Assembly: GCA_947650285.1 (NCBI GenBank)
Contig: CANTFL010000183.1
Span: 248,001 to 312,000, forward strand
DNA: 64,000 bases
Origin: Hyaloperonospora brassicae
Taxonomy: Eukaryota; Oomycota; Peronosporomycetes; Peronosporales; Peronosporaceae
Direction: 5' to 3'
Made by a program: the position numbers and the translations under genes. Numbering within the stretch: position 1 is the stretch's first letter; each line of letters opens with the position of its first letter. Shown here one piece after another: positions 43,998 through 56,051 of the stretch. The notes beneath the pieces were generated by a model. That model was given only the letters and a program-made list of their open reading frames with translations. It was not told where the DNA came from and made no database searches.

Positions 43998-44412
43998 CAA
44001 TGTATGTGTAGTGTTTACTAGCCGCTGGTTGCTTCTGCAGTGTAGAGCGGCTAAATACGCTGAAATCTTGAGCAGTCTTGCTACCATTAGGACCACAAGC
44101 GATGTTTTTGTACCTACTTCTAGAACGTTTATACGCTTGTCGAGACACTAGGCTTTCGTTTAATGGCCTTGTAATGAACAAGTGGCAGGCATCGTCACGA
44201 ATCGAGGTCCCCCGATTATCCATGACTTGTACCTCTTGTGCCGTAATATTACTTCGATAACAAGTAAATATGTCATCCAGGTCCCACACGACAAAGTCAT
44301 AATCATATGTTTTCTTCTCTAACTTGTGATGTATTTTTTCACTGGACTTTTCTACTGTTATGACTATTTTAAAGCACCCTGTTATTCTTGTCAAAGCAAT
44401 GTCGCGCTGATC
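43989..44412 (-). pseudogene. Unknown reading frame interrupted near its 3' end by the Mutator-like element
   Basis: Minus-strand frame open from about 44412 to the element, roughly 140 codons, including KKTYDYDFVVWDLDDIFTCY and NGSKTAQDFSVFSRS. It has no in-frame ATG until the middle (VMDNRG), so an upstream exon may exist. At 43997 the frame enters the target duplication (CTGAAGAAA). With the insertion and one duplication copy removed it continues as THNQEGDK and stops at TGA 41126-41128, so the insertion lies only a few codons from the original end. In the present sequence the frame instead reads ~30 codons into the TIR. Not recognised; it could be a host gene or part of an older element. 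Confidence 0.5.
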
Positions 44413-46404
44413 AAACTATGCCTACTATTTTAAATAAATTGGCGACAAATTATATATGATTGACGCCTCAAAATCGAGTAGGTCGCAAACTGAATACGTG
44501 TTTGTTACTTCGATCTTCAAGGTGATGAGAGTCGACTCATCACTACTGACAGTAGTTCACACCAGATGTGTGTTAAGATCAATTTTTGTCAAGACACTTT
44601 GAATCAATTTACGTACTGGAACAGTAAAGCTCGGACCTTACTAAGGCCCGTCATTTTAAATACGTCCACCTCACTGTTGCTTCTTTGCAACGGCGTCAGG
44701 CCCATGTCTCGGGCCCTTCATGGCCACCGGATGATTGTCACATACTCATGTACTTGGCACCACACTTGAAGCATTATATGCACCGGCGTATGGTTTTGGC
44801 TTTCGACAATGAATGCAATTTCGCAATAACAGTATTCTAGAGAAAGGCTACTCTCACTCTTACCGTACAGATGCCCATCGACTTTTGGACCTCCTGTCGA
44901 CTGTCGTCTCGTGGACGATAGAACGTTGTGCTACCTTGATGCTGTCCCAAGCTATATGATTCATGTTGTGCTACTGAGATATCGTGAATTAGTGACTCTG
45001 GTTTTAAACGGAACTGGTGTGTTTGGGCGGGGTCATATTGATGAACGTGAATGGAAAACTTCGAAACAATATTGCAAGTAGTCTTTCTCGAATTGAGGTA
45101 ATTACAGATATGATCGTATAATGTTTAGGGACGACCCATGTGCGTCTTCCCGCCCACAGCAGCATAAAATTGTTTCTGTATCAATAGTTCTGTCTTTTGA
45201 GCACCTAGTTCCCCCTCTTGGTCCGCGTGTTAATGGTCTTGCTAGTGTAGCGAGGCTACTTAATCTTTTCCACCAGCAAATTTATCATGGATAAACTTGT
45301 TGATGATGGGATGCTATTAGCCTGTGTTGAGACCCCAACACGGCACTGATGGCGATATCGTTAGGGAAGAACTCATTTGTTTAATCGCATTCCAATGCGG
45401 ATCGCTTAAACGGGGGTATTTTTCACGCGTGGTGTGAACAATTTTTTCCTCATCTAGCATAGTAATGTTGAATGAAACGTATGTGGTCGCTGAACGGACC
45501 TCAAAATGCTACCAGGTGTAAAGGAGTACACATCTTACCAGATACCTAGAAACACCTTGTACCGATTTAGTACAAGGGTCCATTCTTTCAAACCTTGATC
45601 TTCATGGTACGTCTAGAGAAAAAGAATTACTTAAGTAAGAAACTACTCAGAATGAGAGATGAGAAAACTGAATCTTACAAAACGCTAAGTCTCCCGGACA
45701 AACAAATGTGGTTCTTCGATTAGATAAATAATCCTGCAAACTCCAGATGTAGTATTTCGCTCACCACTTCTTGCGTGTGTATAGCAGCGATTAGTGTTGG
45801 TTCGGCTGACACAACGGTCTATATCAACCAATATGTGGAGCGGCGCAAAAATTACCATTTTAGGTAATATTTAACAAAAATGTGCAATCAGGGTGAATCT
45901 TGGTAAATACAATCTCTAAGATAATATAAACGTTCCTTCATATTGTGTCGATAACATGAATTGGACTGACCCCGCTACAACTGGTGCGACAAAAATATGA
46001 GTCATTTCAAGATGGATCGTGCACCACTTCGCTCGTGGCGGCGTTCAAGACATTTAAACACTTCGCTTAATGTGCCTACCCATCCGTTTATTGGGAAAGA
46101 CGAGTGGTGACAGCAAATACAATCACGACGAAGTATCTGTTTGACACGCCATCTCTATCTTGATTCGTTTTTATGGTCCGTCGCGGTCAGCAACGGCCTA
46201 CTAGTGGACGATTAGATATAATGTGAGCGCTGCAGAGATAACTGGACACATAAAAATAAACACGAGACAGTTTTAAAAGCAATTAATACTTTTTGTTGGT
46301 GTTGACTCTCCGGCATCGTGAATTGCTTGTCTTGGCGGTCGACCAGATAATTCATACAGCCACAAGTATAGAAACCTTATATCGGCGACGTTGAACTAGC
46401 AATC
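44413..46404. other. AT-rich intergenic region
   Basis: About 2 kb with no supported gene; only short open frames without motifs. Confidence 0.5.
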
Positions 46405-46629
46405 TTATGTATGACGATCGAATTTGTGCGTGATGAGCTCGACATCGTAGTAGGCTAGAAAATCCAAGGATAAGTGTCTGTTTTGGCAGTTTCCAGAAAA
46501 AAGACCGAAAAACCCATCATCCGGGATCCCCTTGCAATTGTGTGCTTCAGAGCATGTAGCCTGGCCATCGGCAAAGGTGGAGGTGGTAGCAGTAGCGACC
46601 GCAACGAAGAATGTGGACCAAAAGTTCAT
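46405..46629 (-). CDS. Small secreted cysteine-containing protein (candidate)
   Basis: 74 codons from ATG 46629, the internal Met chosen because it starts a good signal peptide: MNFWSTFFVAVATATTSTFA, with an A-x-A-like cleavage point before DGQ. An open frame extends 32 codons further upstream but buries the signal. The mature part is about 54 residues with three Cys (ATCSEAHNCKG, SGNCQ). Small, secreted, Cys-containing proteins are common oomycete effector or apoplastic proteins, but this one matches no family I recognise and an odd Cys count may mean a truncated or spliced gene. No RXLR-type motif. It is isolated in AT-rich DNA. Confidence 0.45.
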   Translation of the reverse strand: MNFWSTFFVAVATATTSTFADGQATCSEAHNCKGIPDDGFFGLFSGNCQNRHLSLDFLAYYDVELITHKFDRHT

Positions 46630-48424
46630 GATTGACGAGTTGTGGGGGCTCAAGTCGTCATTTTTGATATGGCAACACGCGAAATGAAAAATTTGATAGC
46701 AACGCGCAAGACGGAAGGGTACCACGCGGACTGTCGAGATCTAGCGACAGAATTGGGACGTTCAAAGAACCCCTTGATGGACTAGGCATGCCCGACCGCT
46801 CGAGCACAGTACGGCAGCACGCAAGGCACACGACGGATGTTTTAAGGATTTTGAATACGTTTCTCAGCGAGCACTGATTCGAGCTTGCTCGTGACTGCAC
46901 TATACAATGCTTCATACCACTAAGCATTTAGTAGCCGAAGCATTTTGGCTACCACTCGAGTCAGTAGCATCTACTGCAGCAGCAAGAATGTTTCGATCCT
47001 TGCTTCGAACATGATGTTCTCCAGACTCTATACGCACACGTCGACCCGACCTGACGCAGCTGAAATACAGCAGCGTGGCACATATGACACCTGCAGTGCG
47101 TCGCTATACAAGATTTAGACTGTTTCTTTGTATAGTGTGTGTATTACATATACCCTGTAGCATTTTACAAAAGTCTCCATCACTCAGCGACTCCTCACCT
47201 CATACTTGTTACATCGTAATTCCTAGACCACAGATGGCTTGAGCACGCTACTAACTTCATTTGTATTATCTAGGATTCTTAAGCTGACATATTTCCAAGA
47301 AGTAATAGGATCCTTAAGTTTGGAGAATTTGGTGAATAACGGCTTGCGGCGAGCCACATTTGACTGCCCCAAAAATTCCTGTGTGGACTGATGTTTCTCG
47401 ATTTATTAGAAATGTCTCATGCACCCATATTATTAAGTAGACGAAATAGCGTATAAGAACTATTTTTCAGTTTTAAAATGCGAAAATGGCTGTCGTCACC
47501 CTAATAGGCATTGTTTTGCATATTTAAATATTTAACGACTTAAAAATCGACGCAGGCAAATGATTCAAATTCATCAAAACCCATCACGTTTGCAATGACG
47601 ACTGAAAAGCACAGTAATTAGCAGCAGGTAGAGCGTTCATATGCGTTAAAATTAAACACGTACCTTACGGTGCGACTGATACATCTTTACGGCGTATAAG
47701 ACGGCCTTTCTAGTCAGGATCATGGGATATACGTCCATTTGCCGAAAGCACTTTCGAGCATGGCGGCAAATCGTAGTAAGAGAGATGGATACAAGATATT
47801 TTGGGAGTATCTCCTCGAGGCCTTTGAGCTTGCTGTCGCACTTTTTTCGAACATGCTCTTTGATTCTACGTAAAAAATTATGATGAAGGTCAGATCGCAA
47901 TAGAACGTAGGGGAAGTTTATGCGATGGACGGCCGCAGTAATAGTCACTTCTGAAAGCTATTTTAGGTTCTTGAAATCACATTGATTTTGATTACACTAC
48001 GGGGGCAGCAACATCCCTCACGATCAGCAATTGCCGTAGCCGTTTGTGGGGCGCGGCATGTTGGTGATGATGGACTGATAAGTAAAGAAGTTGGTGTTGT
48101 AACGTGCTAATGATGTAATTATTATGTGTAGTGCGACGAGAGCGTTATAAAGGCATTTTTGATTGCGGTAACGGCACCATAAATATGATTGTATTTTTTC
48201 AACTTTGGCTGCCAATTATGTATACAGTTTAGGTTGTGCGCACCGTACGTTGTCGGATCGAAATAACTATGGAGCAAAAGAATCAGTCGATGACGAAGCC
48301 AACAGAAATCATCAAGCGAAGCACTCCTTATTCAAAGAAGTTTGTGTGAGTTATCTGCACGAATTACACAACAGCGAGCTCATATTGACTGCCCTGTCCT
48401 AAGTGAAACATTCAGATCGACAAT
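46630..48424. other. AT-rich intergenic region
   Basis: About 1.8 kb, nothing recognised on either strand. Confidence 0.5.
48420..48424. repeat. Probable 5-bp target duplication of gypsy copy 2 (left)
   Basis: ACAAT before the 5' LTR; ACAGT (56047-56051) follows the 3' LTR, one mismatch. Confidence 0.5.
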
Positions 48425-48901
48425 TGTTGCGGGGTTACACAACAGGTGTGTGTATAACGGGTTACATGACATGTGTGGTACACAAAGGACGGAGTCCAAT
48501 TAAAAATGATATTAGAACACCATATCAATTGTCGGGGGCTGAAGTGTGTCAGCCACCAAATCAAGGGATCTTTTAGGAGGTATTAATTAAAACAGTAGTG
48601 ACTAGTTTAAGTACGTTGTTCTGAGGTGTTATTTTAGATAATTAGAAATAAAGTTCAGCTCACATTTTGATCACTTAAGACACGCGCCTTACGAGGTTTT
48701 TTTGATCGGTAAGAGCTGGCAACGCCTGTAAAGGTAGATACTCTTGAGAACTCTGTGCTGTGATTCTCTTCAATCGTTTGGCTCCCCTGGAACAGGGACT
48801 CTCTGAGCTTGTAAACTCTCTGAGTCCGGTTCGTAGTACCAAAGTTGCTTGTTAGGCGTTAAATCTTCCTCTGACTTAAGGATATGTCTAGCTCCGCTAA
48901 A
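48425..48901 (+). repeat. 5' LTR of gypsy copy 2
   Basis: Starts TGTTGCGGGGTTACAC and ends CTCCGCTAAA; aligned to 55573-56046. It is followed by TGGTAGCATGGGTAGTC, the primer-site candidate. Confidence 0.9.
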
Positions 48902-48959
48902 CTTGGTAGCATGGGTAGTCAATCTACGCCTGAGTCATTACGACTCATCATCTGTGAGG

Positions 48960-49994
48960 ATGGAACAATTCACACCTCTCATCGAGGACCAAAAGGCCGG
49001 GCCTGATAAGATGACCGCGGCCGTAGGCCCAGAGTATGTGGAGTTTCTAGCTGCACAAGGTCCCGATGTGCTCAATGCACGAGTCGAGACCTTCATGCAG
49101 TACGAAACGGCCCTTCTTGGGCATGTTCAAAAGTAAGTAGCATCGACTTTGCCGACACGCTACGTGGTGATGCCAGATGAAGAGGCTAAGCCTCGTACCC
49201 TTCGGGTGGACGTTGAACATTACTCCGGGACGGAGGAAGAGGCTCTCATCCTCTGGATCCGTGAGATTGAGATGGCCATGAGCTCTGGACTTATCTCACT
49301 TGAGTTTTAGCGGGTCTCGCTGGATATCTTCAAGCTCGATGGAAGAGCTAGAGAGCGGGCTCTGACTTTTGGCACGTCGGTCGACTTGGCGTATACCTCA
49401 TGGGATTCGCTCAAGTTAGACCTTTTGCGAGTTTTCTCGCCGCCTAGCCAGGCTTATTGCGTGCGCTCACGCTTCTTGTCTACCCTTCAGGGTAAGAATG
49501 AGTTAATGGACTATGTCCAAGAGTTGATAATTCTGATGGCTACTGTGCAGTCTGACCCTCTCCCTGAGACAGTCTGTGTGACTGTCTTCATGAAACGTCT
49601 TTGCAATGGCGTTGCCAGGACCGAGGTCTTTCGGGTCCATCCCTCGACTTTTGAAGAGGTGGTGATCATCGCTCAGAATGCTGAACACAACTTCAAGTCG
49701 GCCAGACTTGGTTGGAATGGGTACAACCCAAGCTTTGTGAGAGCAGCCTCTGCTAGCACCTCGGCTTGCTGTAAGCCAGAACCGATGGATCTCAGCCATG
49801 CTGAAGATGAAGGTGAAGCGGAGCTTCATGTTGCAGAGCAACGTCATGAAGTGAGACCCCGTTACATGTGCGGAAGCACTAAACACTTGCGTCCCACTTG
49901 TCCTTTGCACAAGCAGCACCAGACTCATATGAGTCGAAAGCCCGGCCTCAGGCAGAATTCTGGTATGGCACGAGTAAACGTCGATACCCATTAG
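48960..49994 (+). pseudogene. gag of gypsy copy 2
   Basis: ATG 48960 opens a clean N-terminus (MEQFTPLIEDQKAG) that stops at TAA 49134-49136. The capsid part resumes with further stops, then a long open part 49386-49994 carries the C-terminal half. The zinc knuckle reads RYMCGSTKHLRPTC, with the first Cys replaced by Arg; copy 1 has it intact. Confidence 0.88.
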
Positions 49995-50099
49995 GCGCGG
50001 GGTGCCCTACTGGGGTAGAACTAAGTTCTGTTGCTTCTCTACGAGGTAGAGTGAAATAGGGCTTAGCCCCACCGAGCTCTGTGCCAGCCAGCACAGAGA

Positions 50100-53000
50100 G
50101 TGGATACAAGCCTGGCTTGCTAGTCGCCGAGGCGAAGATTATAGGCTTCGAGAAGCATTGGTCGATCCTAATCGACTCCGGAGCATCATGCAATTATGCT
50201 CGACGTCGTTCCCTTGGAGGGGGAGTCAGCGATACGCTGAAGCGCTAAAAGCGCAGGGGGATGATTTAATCACCGTTCTATTAGCGACTGGTAGTCGCGT
50301 CACAGTACCTAAAGTTTTGTTGAACTTAGGTGTGAAGCTTTGCGACTTTGAAAGCATTGAACGCTGCCTTGTCCTCGATTTGGATTCGAGATATGATCCT
50401 ATCCTAGATATGGCTTGGCTTGAACGCCATTACCCATGGATTGATTGGAGGTCCAAGACCTTAGGCGCCACGCGCAATGTTCCTAGCGAAGCTTTGTAGA
50501 GTCATGAACCCACCTTTGCTAGGCAACAAAAGCGCTATTGGCGCGAGTCATTGACGGAAGATGTCAATCTGCTGGACATTGGTATGTCAGCGTTAATTAA
50601 ATTTAATGTCAATAGCAATAAAATTGAGCGGAGCTCTTTCACCGTATGTGAAGGAAGTTATAATCCGTTGAGTGATACTCGTTGTGATACTGAGTCACTG
50701 CATGCTGCAGGCATGGTTGGCCTAGGGCCAAGACGCCAATAATGTAATTCCTTAAATGCGATAGGGGTAGTACGTGAGTATACACCGAGTGAGGGCGGCC
50801 GAGATGGCACCTCACTGAATGTCGCTAATGACATTGTTGGCGAGAAGATAGAGTGTTTAGGGCTGGGCCCGGATTCTGTACGTGAAGTGGTACGTGTATA
50901 TCCACTGGGTGAAGTGTTCGAGTTACGTAACACTTCACCAGATATCGCTCAAGACATAAGCTCTCGTATAGAGCGTGCTAAGATAAATTGCAACCACGGG
51001 GACCCTACTATCCCGGCCTCCAAGAGGCGTAAATTTCTTTAAGGAAACAATATTATCGTAGGGTAGCAACTGTTATGCGCCCAACGTTTAGGAAGTCACG
51101 AAGTGATAATAGTAATAATACACTATATACTCTTGTCAATGGGTTGACTGGACAGATTGGTAGCAATATTAGTCTTGAGACTCTTCCATCCTTGGATACT
51201 CTCTTTGAACTAGACGAAATGTCTGACGGCGAATTAGGACAAGCCTTACAGGCAGAAGAATTATCCGAGTTAGTGGTCATTCGGCCGATAATTGAGTTGA
51301 GCTCATCCCCGTTTTGAACGAGTTCGTCCTTGAGGACACGAAAGCGACACTTAATGCGCGTAGTGGATATACGATCCTCAAGGAACCTCTTGATCCGTTC
51401 TATCCCTTTGTAAAGGAATTTCAAGACGTGGTGTGTCACGATCAACCGTCTGTTTTACCTCCTGATAGAGGTGTTCGTCATGAAATTGACTTCGTTCCTA
51501 AAACTAAATACTGCGAAACACGACAGTGGTCTTTACAGAACGAGCAGTGTGACGTCATTTACGATTTCTTTCTTGCAAAGCACGCGACTGGTATAATTTG
51601 TGAGAGCAAATCTCCTCATTCCACACCGACATTTTGTGTCAGAAAGCCCAATGGAAAGTGGCGCATTGTTCATGCTTATAATTAGCTTAATGCTGCCACC
51701 ATTTCGGCTCAGACAACAATCACGAGGAAAGAAATTCTTCAGAACAAAATGTTGGGATGTACAATGTACAGTGCACTCGAACCAGTCGATGGTTATTACC
51801 ATTTGCTCATGTGAGAGAGCGATATTCCACTGACGGCGGTTAGTACTCTGAGCGGTATGCTCTGGGAGTGGCTCGTTATGACACAGAGATTTTCAAATGC
51901 CCCAGCTACGTTCAATCGTCTTGTGACGCAGCTGTTTAGACCTCATCGAGGTTATGCAAAGAAATGCTTAATTGACATCGTTGTCCATAGTCGTGCTATG
52001 AACGGTCGGTCAGATGTGAATAATCATATCGACCATTCACGAGCGGTGCTCGAGTGATTGCGCACAAATAAGTTGTATGCCAACGCATCTAAGTGCATCT
52101 TTGGTGCAGAAGAGGTTCCCTTTTTATGGTGCTTTATTGGTAAGCGAGGTCTTAGAGCGGATCCTGCTAAGGTGAATGCCATAGTTGATTTGCCGGTTCT
52201 CAAGAACCAAAAGGACGAACGTAAGTGGCTTGGCCTTGCCAATTACTTACACAAGTACAGTGCGAATTACGCATATATGGCTCGGCCATTATCCAACCCC
52301 CTTAAAAAAGATGTGGAATGGTGCTGGATTACCGCCGAGCATGACGCTTCCAAGCAGTAACGGAAAGTCTCCTTCATAGTGAAGTCCTAGTTTTTCCTGA
52401 TCCTGATCGATCTTTCAGTGTCTTCTGTGACGCATCTGACTTTTCCATAGGCAGCGCTCTGTTAAAAAAAGATTCGGATGGACGGGAACGCGTCATTGCG
52501 TTTAAGTCCCGGCAGCTGAAGGCTGCAGGAAAGAACTATCCTGTACATGACAAAGAGCTACTTGCAATGAAGTATACTTTAGTCAAATTCAGAGTTCATC
52601 TGCTTGGCTCTAAGCCTTTTTTGGGATCTATAAAGATCATGCGTCATTACGCACTGCGACCCAGTCGCCGCACCTCTCTCAGATAATGGCTAGTTGGGGT
52701 TCCTTCTTTGCCGAGTACAACTTCGAGGTGAAGTATAAGCCGGGCAAGCAGAATGCTTTGGCTGATGCGTTGTCACGTAGGCCTGACTATGAGCTTGCTC
52801 ATGTTACGACTCTGTCATCATCGGTCACAGACCTCATTCGTTCGGCATATGCCAAAGATGAACGTTGTGTAGCTTTGCTACATGCTCTGGGGAGCGAGGA
52901 GTTTAATGACTCAGACATTAAGTTGTCGGCACGTTTGCGTGCGAGTCTACATCGATATTACATCGATCAAGGCCTGTTGTTCTATAGCACAGATATGGAG

Positions 53001-54600
53001 GATACTCCCCGTATCGTTGTCCCTCATGATGAGGAATTGAAGTATCGCATCCTATATGAGGCGCATGATACTGCGGTGAGCGGTCATTTCGGTCGTTAGA
53101 AGACCTATAGCTCTGTGATCCAATGTTATTGGTGGCCCAAACTTTACAAATGTGTGAGCACAAATGTACGTTTGTTCGAAACGTGTCAACGGGCGAAACC
53201 TCAGCTCATGCGGCTGCGCCGCTCGCTAGTCTACTGTACCCTCTGGGTGTTGGGATTCCATTATCATGGACATTATGTTCGTTTGCCGAAATACGCGGAT
53301 GGCAATACGAGTATTGTGGTCTTTGTTGACCTTTCGAGCAAGAAGCCTCACATGGCGGCTATGCCGGATAACATTGATGGTGAGGGTGCAGCAACGCTGT
53401 TTATTGTGCGAGTATTTCAGAAAACACAGTTTGCCTATAAAAATTGTCTCGGATCGAGACCCTCGCTTCCCTGGGTTGTTGTGGAAGTCCGCCTTCAAGG
53501 TTCTCTACACACGATTGTACATGGCCACAGCAGATCATCCGTAGACCGATGGTCGAATAGATAGAACGAAAAGGGTTATCGGTGAGATATATTACTCAGT
53601 GTTTGCTCTGAAATACCGAAACGTTGGAGTTCGATGCTCCCTGTCGTTAAATTTGCGTTAAATAATGCCGTGCATGCCTCCACCGGCTACACACCGTTCT
53701 ATGTGAACGGCCTCACACACCCTCGCGTTCCGTTAACGCTTCAACTGCACAATTCGGAGCTTGGTGGGGGAGAGATGGACGATCGACTTGCTGATATCAG
53801 CCCTGATATTTTTCACAAAAAGGTAAGCGAGTTTCTCGCAACGCGATCGTATCTTTTACGACATGTGCGTGACGCACTGGCTGATAGCCAAGACAAACAA
53901 AAGAAACAATCTGATGCAAAAGGCAAAGGTTGTATTAAACGTTACGAGGTGGGAGAACCAGTTCAGCTCAATGCTAAAAAAATTAACTACAAATGTAGTG
54001 TCCGCCGTCTTCAAGACAAAGTTGAGTCCGGGCTTCATGGACCATTCACGGTCCTCGCTAAGAAGGAACTTGCGTATACGCTCAACCTTTCGCGAAAATT
54101 GCGCACACATCCAGTGTTCTACGTTTGCTTACTCAAGCAGTATCGGGATTCGTCCCATCTGAACTGGGAGGCGCTTGCGCCGCGTAACTTGGCCTTTCTA
54201 TAGGCTGCTGAATCCGAATCAGGAGGTCAAGCTGAGCCTCCATCCAGGCTTGGTACAACTCCAATGCTTGGACACAGTCTTGGCCTAACTTCGACGCTTG
54301 AACAAGGGCTTAAATCGCGTCGAGCACACTCCGGGTCTGACACAACGTCTCAAGGAGACCACTCAGCTCGAGAAGCACCTTCTCATGCTCCTCCTTCGGT
54401 ACACTGACCGCCACCGACACTGCTTCATGAGCAAGAGAACCGCCAGTTCCATGTGTATAAAACCCTGATGCGACGTCGTCGTCATGGTCAATACCAGTAT
54501 CTGATGAAGTGGCGAAGGTACTCCGAGTTGGAAAACTCATGGGAGGATGAAATACCCCTTCGGCAGGATCGCCCATACGCCGTGGATGTTTTTGTAACTT
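50100..54600 (+). pseudogene. pol of gypsy copy 2
   Basis: Protease box ILIDSGASCNYA (about 50164), then a frame break. Reverse transcriptase is readable at 51314-51960 but its catalytic box is destroyed (CLIDIVVHS where copy 1 has YFDEIFVHS). Thumb and RNase H pieces follow to 52620. A connection/integrase N-terminal part is open at 52686-53099 and ends at a TAG also present in copy 1. The integrase core is frameshifted the same way as in copy 1. A C-terminal part (53634-54203) stops early, and a degraded chromodomain (QYQYLMKWRRYSELENSWED) lies at 54490-54590. Confidence 0.9.
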
Positions 54601-54619
54601 CGTGGCCAGAACTATTCTG

Positions 54620-55463
54620 CAACCTAAAACTCTTTTCACCAATAGTGGTGAAAGGTAGCGGGTTGCTCGCACCATTAGGTCGGTAACCGCGTCTACCGGC
54701 GTAGACGAAGCATAGCACGTTCGATTACGCAGTTGGCCTCTGGCCTTGAGCTTGGCGTATTCTTACCGAAGCTTTAGTTATAAACGGGAATCAACCACAT
54801 CGGCACTTGCCCTCAGATCTGTCATGAGGCTGAGGTGTCCCTTACGGTACACCTAGAGGATAAATTGGTTGTCCTCCTCTTCAGGCAACTCACCGGCAAA
54901 CAACAATATGGGCACGCCCTTAATCCGTCTAAGTGAAATACAACGAGCTAGGCTCTCAAGGTGCGCCTTGTACTAACCTTGTATGGTCAAGAATGGTGCT
55001 AGATACCTCTCATGCAGAAACAGGCGGAAGTCGATGTCTTCAGGCGACGTAGTATTTGGGACAATGGCCCATGTAAAAAGGGTACGGCCCTCCATTTGAC
55101 GGAGGAGTTCCTTCACGTCAGCTGTTGAGAACACATAACCGCTCCGGTTTTAAATGAACATCTTGGTATGAGAGCGATGGAGAGCAATTTCCTCAAGCTG
55201 TAGAATCAGCTCTTGTTGCTCTTCGAGCGGGTTGGTGATGATGTGTTCACCGGCATCTGTTGCATGATGCTGCGTCATTGATGCGGTGGTTTTACCACGT
55301 TCAACGAACGGAATTGGTGCTGTAAGAGGTCGAAGCTCAGGAACAGGGGGGTGGAAATTGTCTCTCAATCTCCAAGGACATTGTTATCGATACCATAGTC
55401 CACATCCTCATCAAACTTTAGGTAGGGGGAAAGAGTCCGAGAATCATTAGGTGGCAATGCCAT
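54620..55463 (-). pseudogene. Antisense reading frame between pol and 3' LTR of gypsy copy 2
   Basis: On the minus strand an ATG at 55463 starts MALPPNDSRTLSPYLKFDED. After one frameshift near 55370, a single frame runs leftward for about 250 codons with only five stop codons. The translation between stops looks protein-like and not random: NPLEEQQELILQLEEIALHR, then YVFSTADVKELLRQMEGRTL, FTWAIVPNTTSPEDIDFRLF and GVPILLFAGELPEEEDNQFI. I recognise no domain. Its position, antisense and just inside the 3' LTR, matches the extra open reading frames described in some plant LTR elements (established for other lineages, inferred here). Absent from copy 1. Its boundary toward pol is uncertain because the frame stays open across the chromodomain. 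Confidence 0.6.
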
Positions 55464-55560
55464 GGTGTTTCGTGTTTCGGCAAATCGAGAGGTTAAAGCG
55501 TACACAGACCAACATCTTTGAGGAAAGAATTCGAGTGAAGGTTCGTGGTAACTTCAGTTT

Positions 55561-55572
55561 GGTGGGGGAGGG
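55561..55572 (+). promoter_or_regulatory. Polypurine tract, gypsy copy 2
   Basis: GGTGGGGGAGGG directly before the 3' LTR. Confidence 0.8.
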
Positions 55573-56046
55573 TGTAACGAGTATACGTAACAGGTGTGTG
55601 TAACGGGTTACATGACATGTGTGGTACACAAAGGACGGAATCCAATTAAAAATGATATTAGAACACCATATCAATTGTCGGGGGCTGAAGTGTGTCAGTC
55701 ACCAAATCAAGGGACTTTTAGGAGGTATTAATTAAAACAGTAGTGACTAGTTTAAGTACGTTGTTCTGAGGTGTTATTTTAGATAATTAGAAATAAAGTT
55801 CAGCTCACATTTTGATCACTTAAGACACGCGCCTTACGAGGTTTTTTTGATCGGTAAGAGCTGGCAACGCCTGTAAAGGTAGATACTCTTGAGAACTCTG
55901 TGCTGTGATTCTCTTCAATCGTTTGGTCCCCCTGGAACAGGGACTCTCTGAGCTTGTAGACTCTCTGAGTCCGGTTCGTAGTACCAAAGTTGCTTGTTAG
56001 GCGTTAAGTCTTCCTCTGACTTAAGGATATGTCTAGCTCCGCTACA
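55573..56046 (+). repeat. 3' LTR of gypsy copy 2
   Basis: Starts TGTAACGAGTATACG and ends CTCCGCTACA, 474 bp. Apart from its first ~20 bp it is almost identical to the 5' LTR. Confidence 0.9.
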
Positions 56047-56051
56047 ACAGT

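Larger units (their letters stand above)
48425..56046 (+). mobile_element. Ty3/gypsy chromovirus, decayed copy 2 with antisense reading frame
   Basis: 7.6-kb element with both LTRs (48425-48901 and 55573-56046), primer site, gag, pol and polypurine tract. The LTRs are very similar to each other over most of their length, while pol is full of stops. Between the chromodomain remnant and the polypurine tract it has ~0.9 kb absent from copy 1, carrying a decayed antisense reading frame. Confidence 0.95.

Noticed and set aside
54310..54620. Extension of the gypsy antisense frame across the chromodomain
   Set aside because: The plus strand clearly encodes the chromodomain remnant here, so the open minus frame is most likely its shadow.
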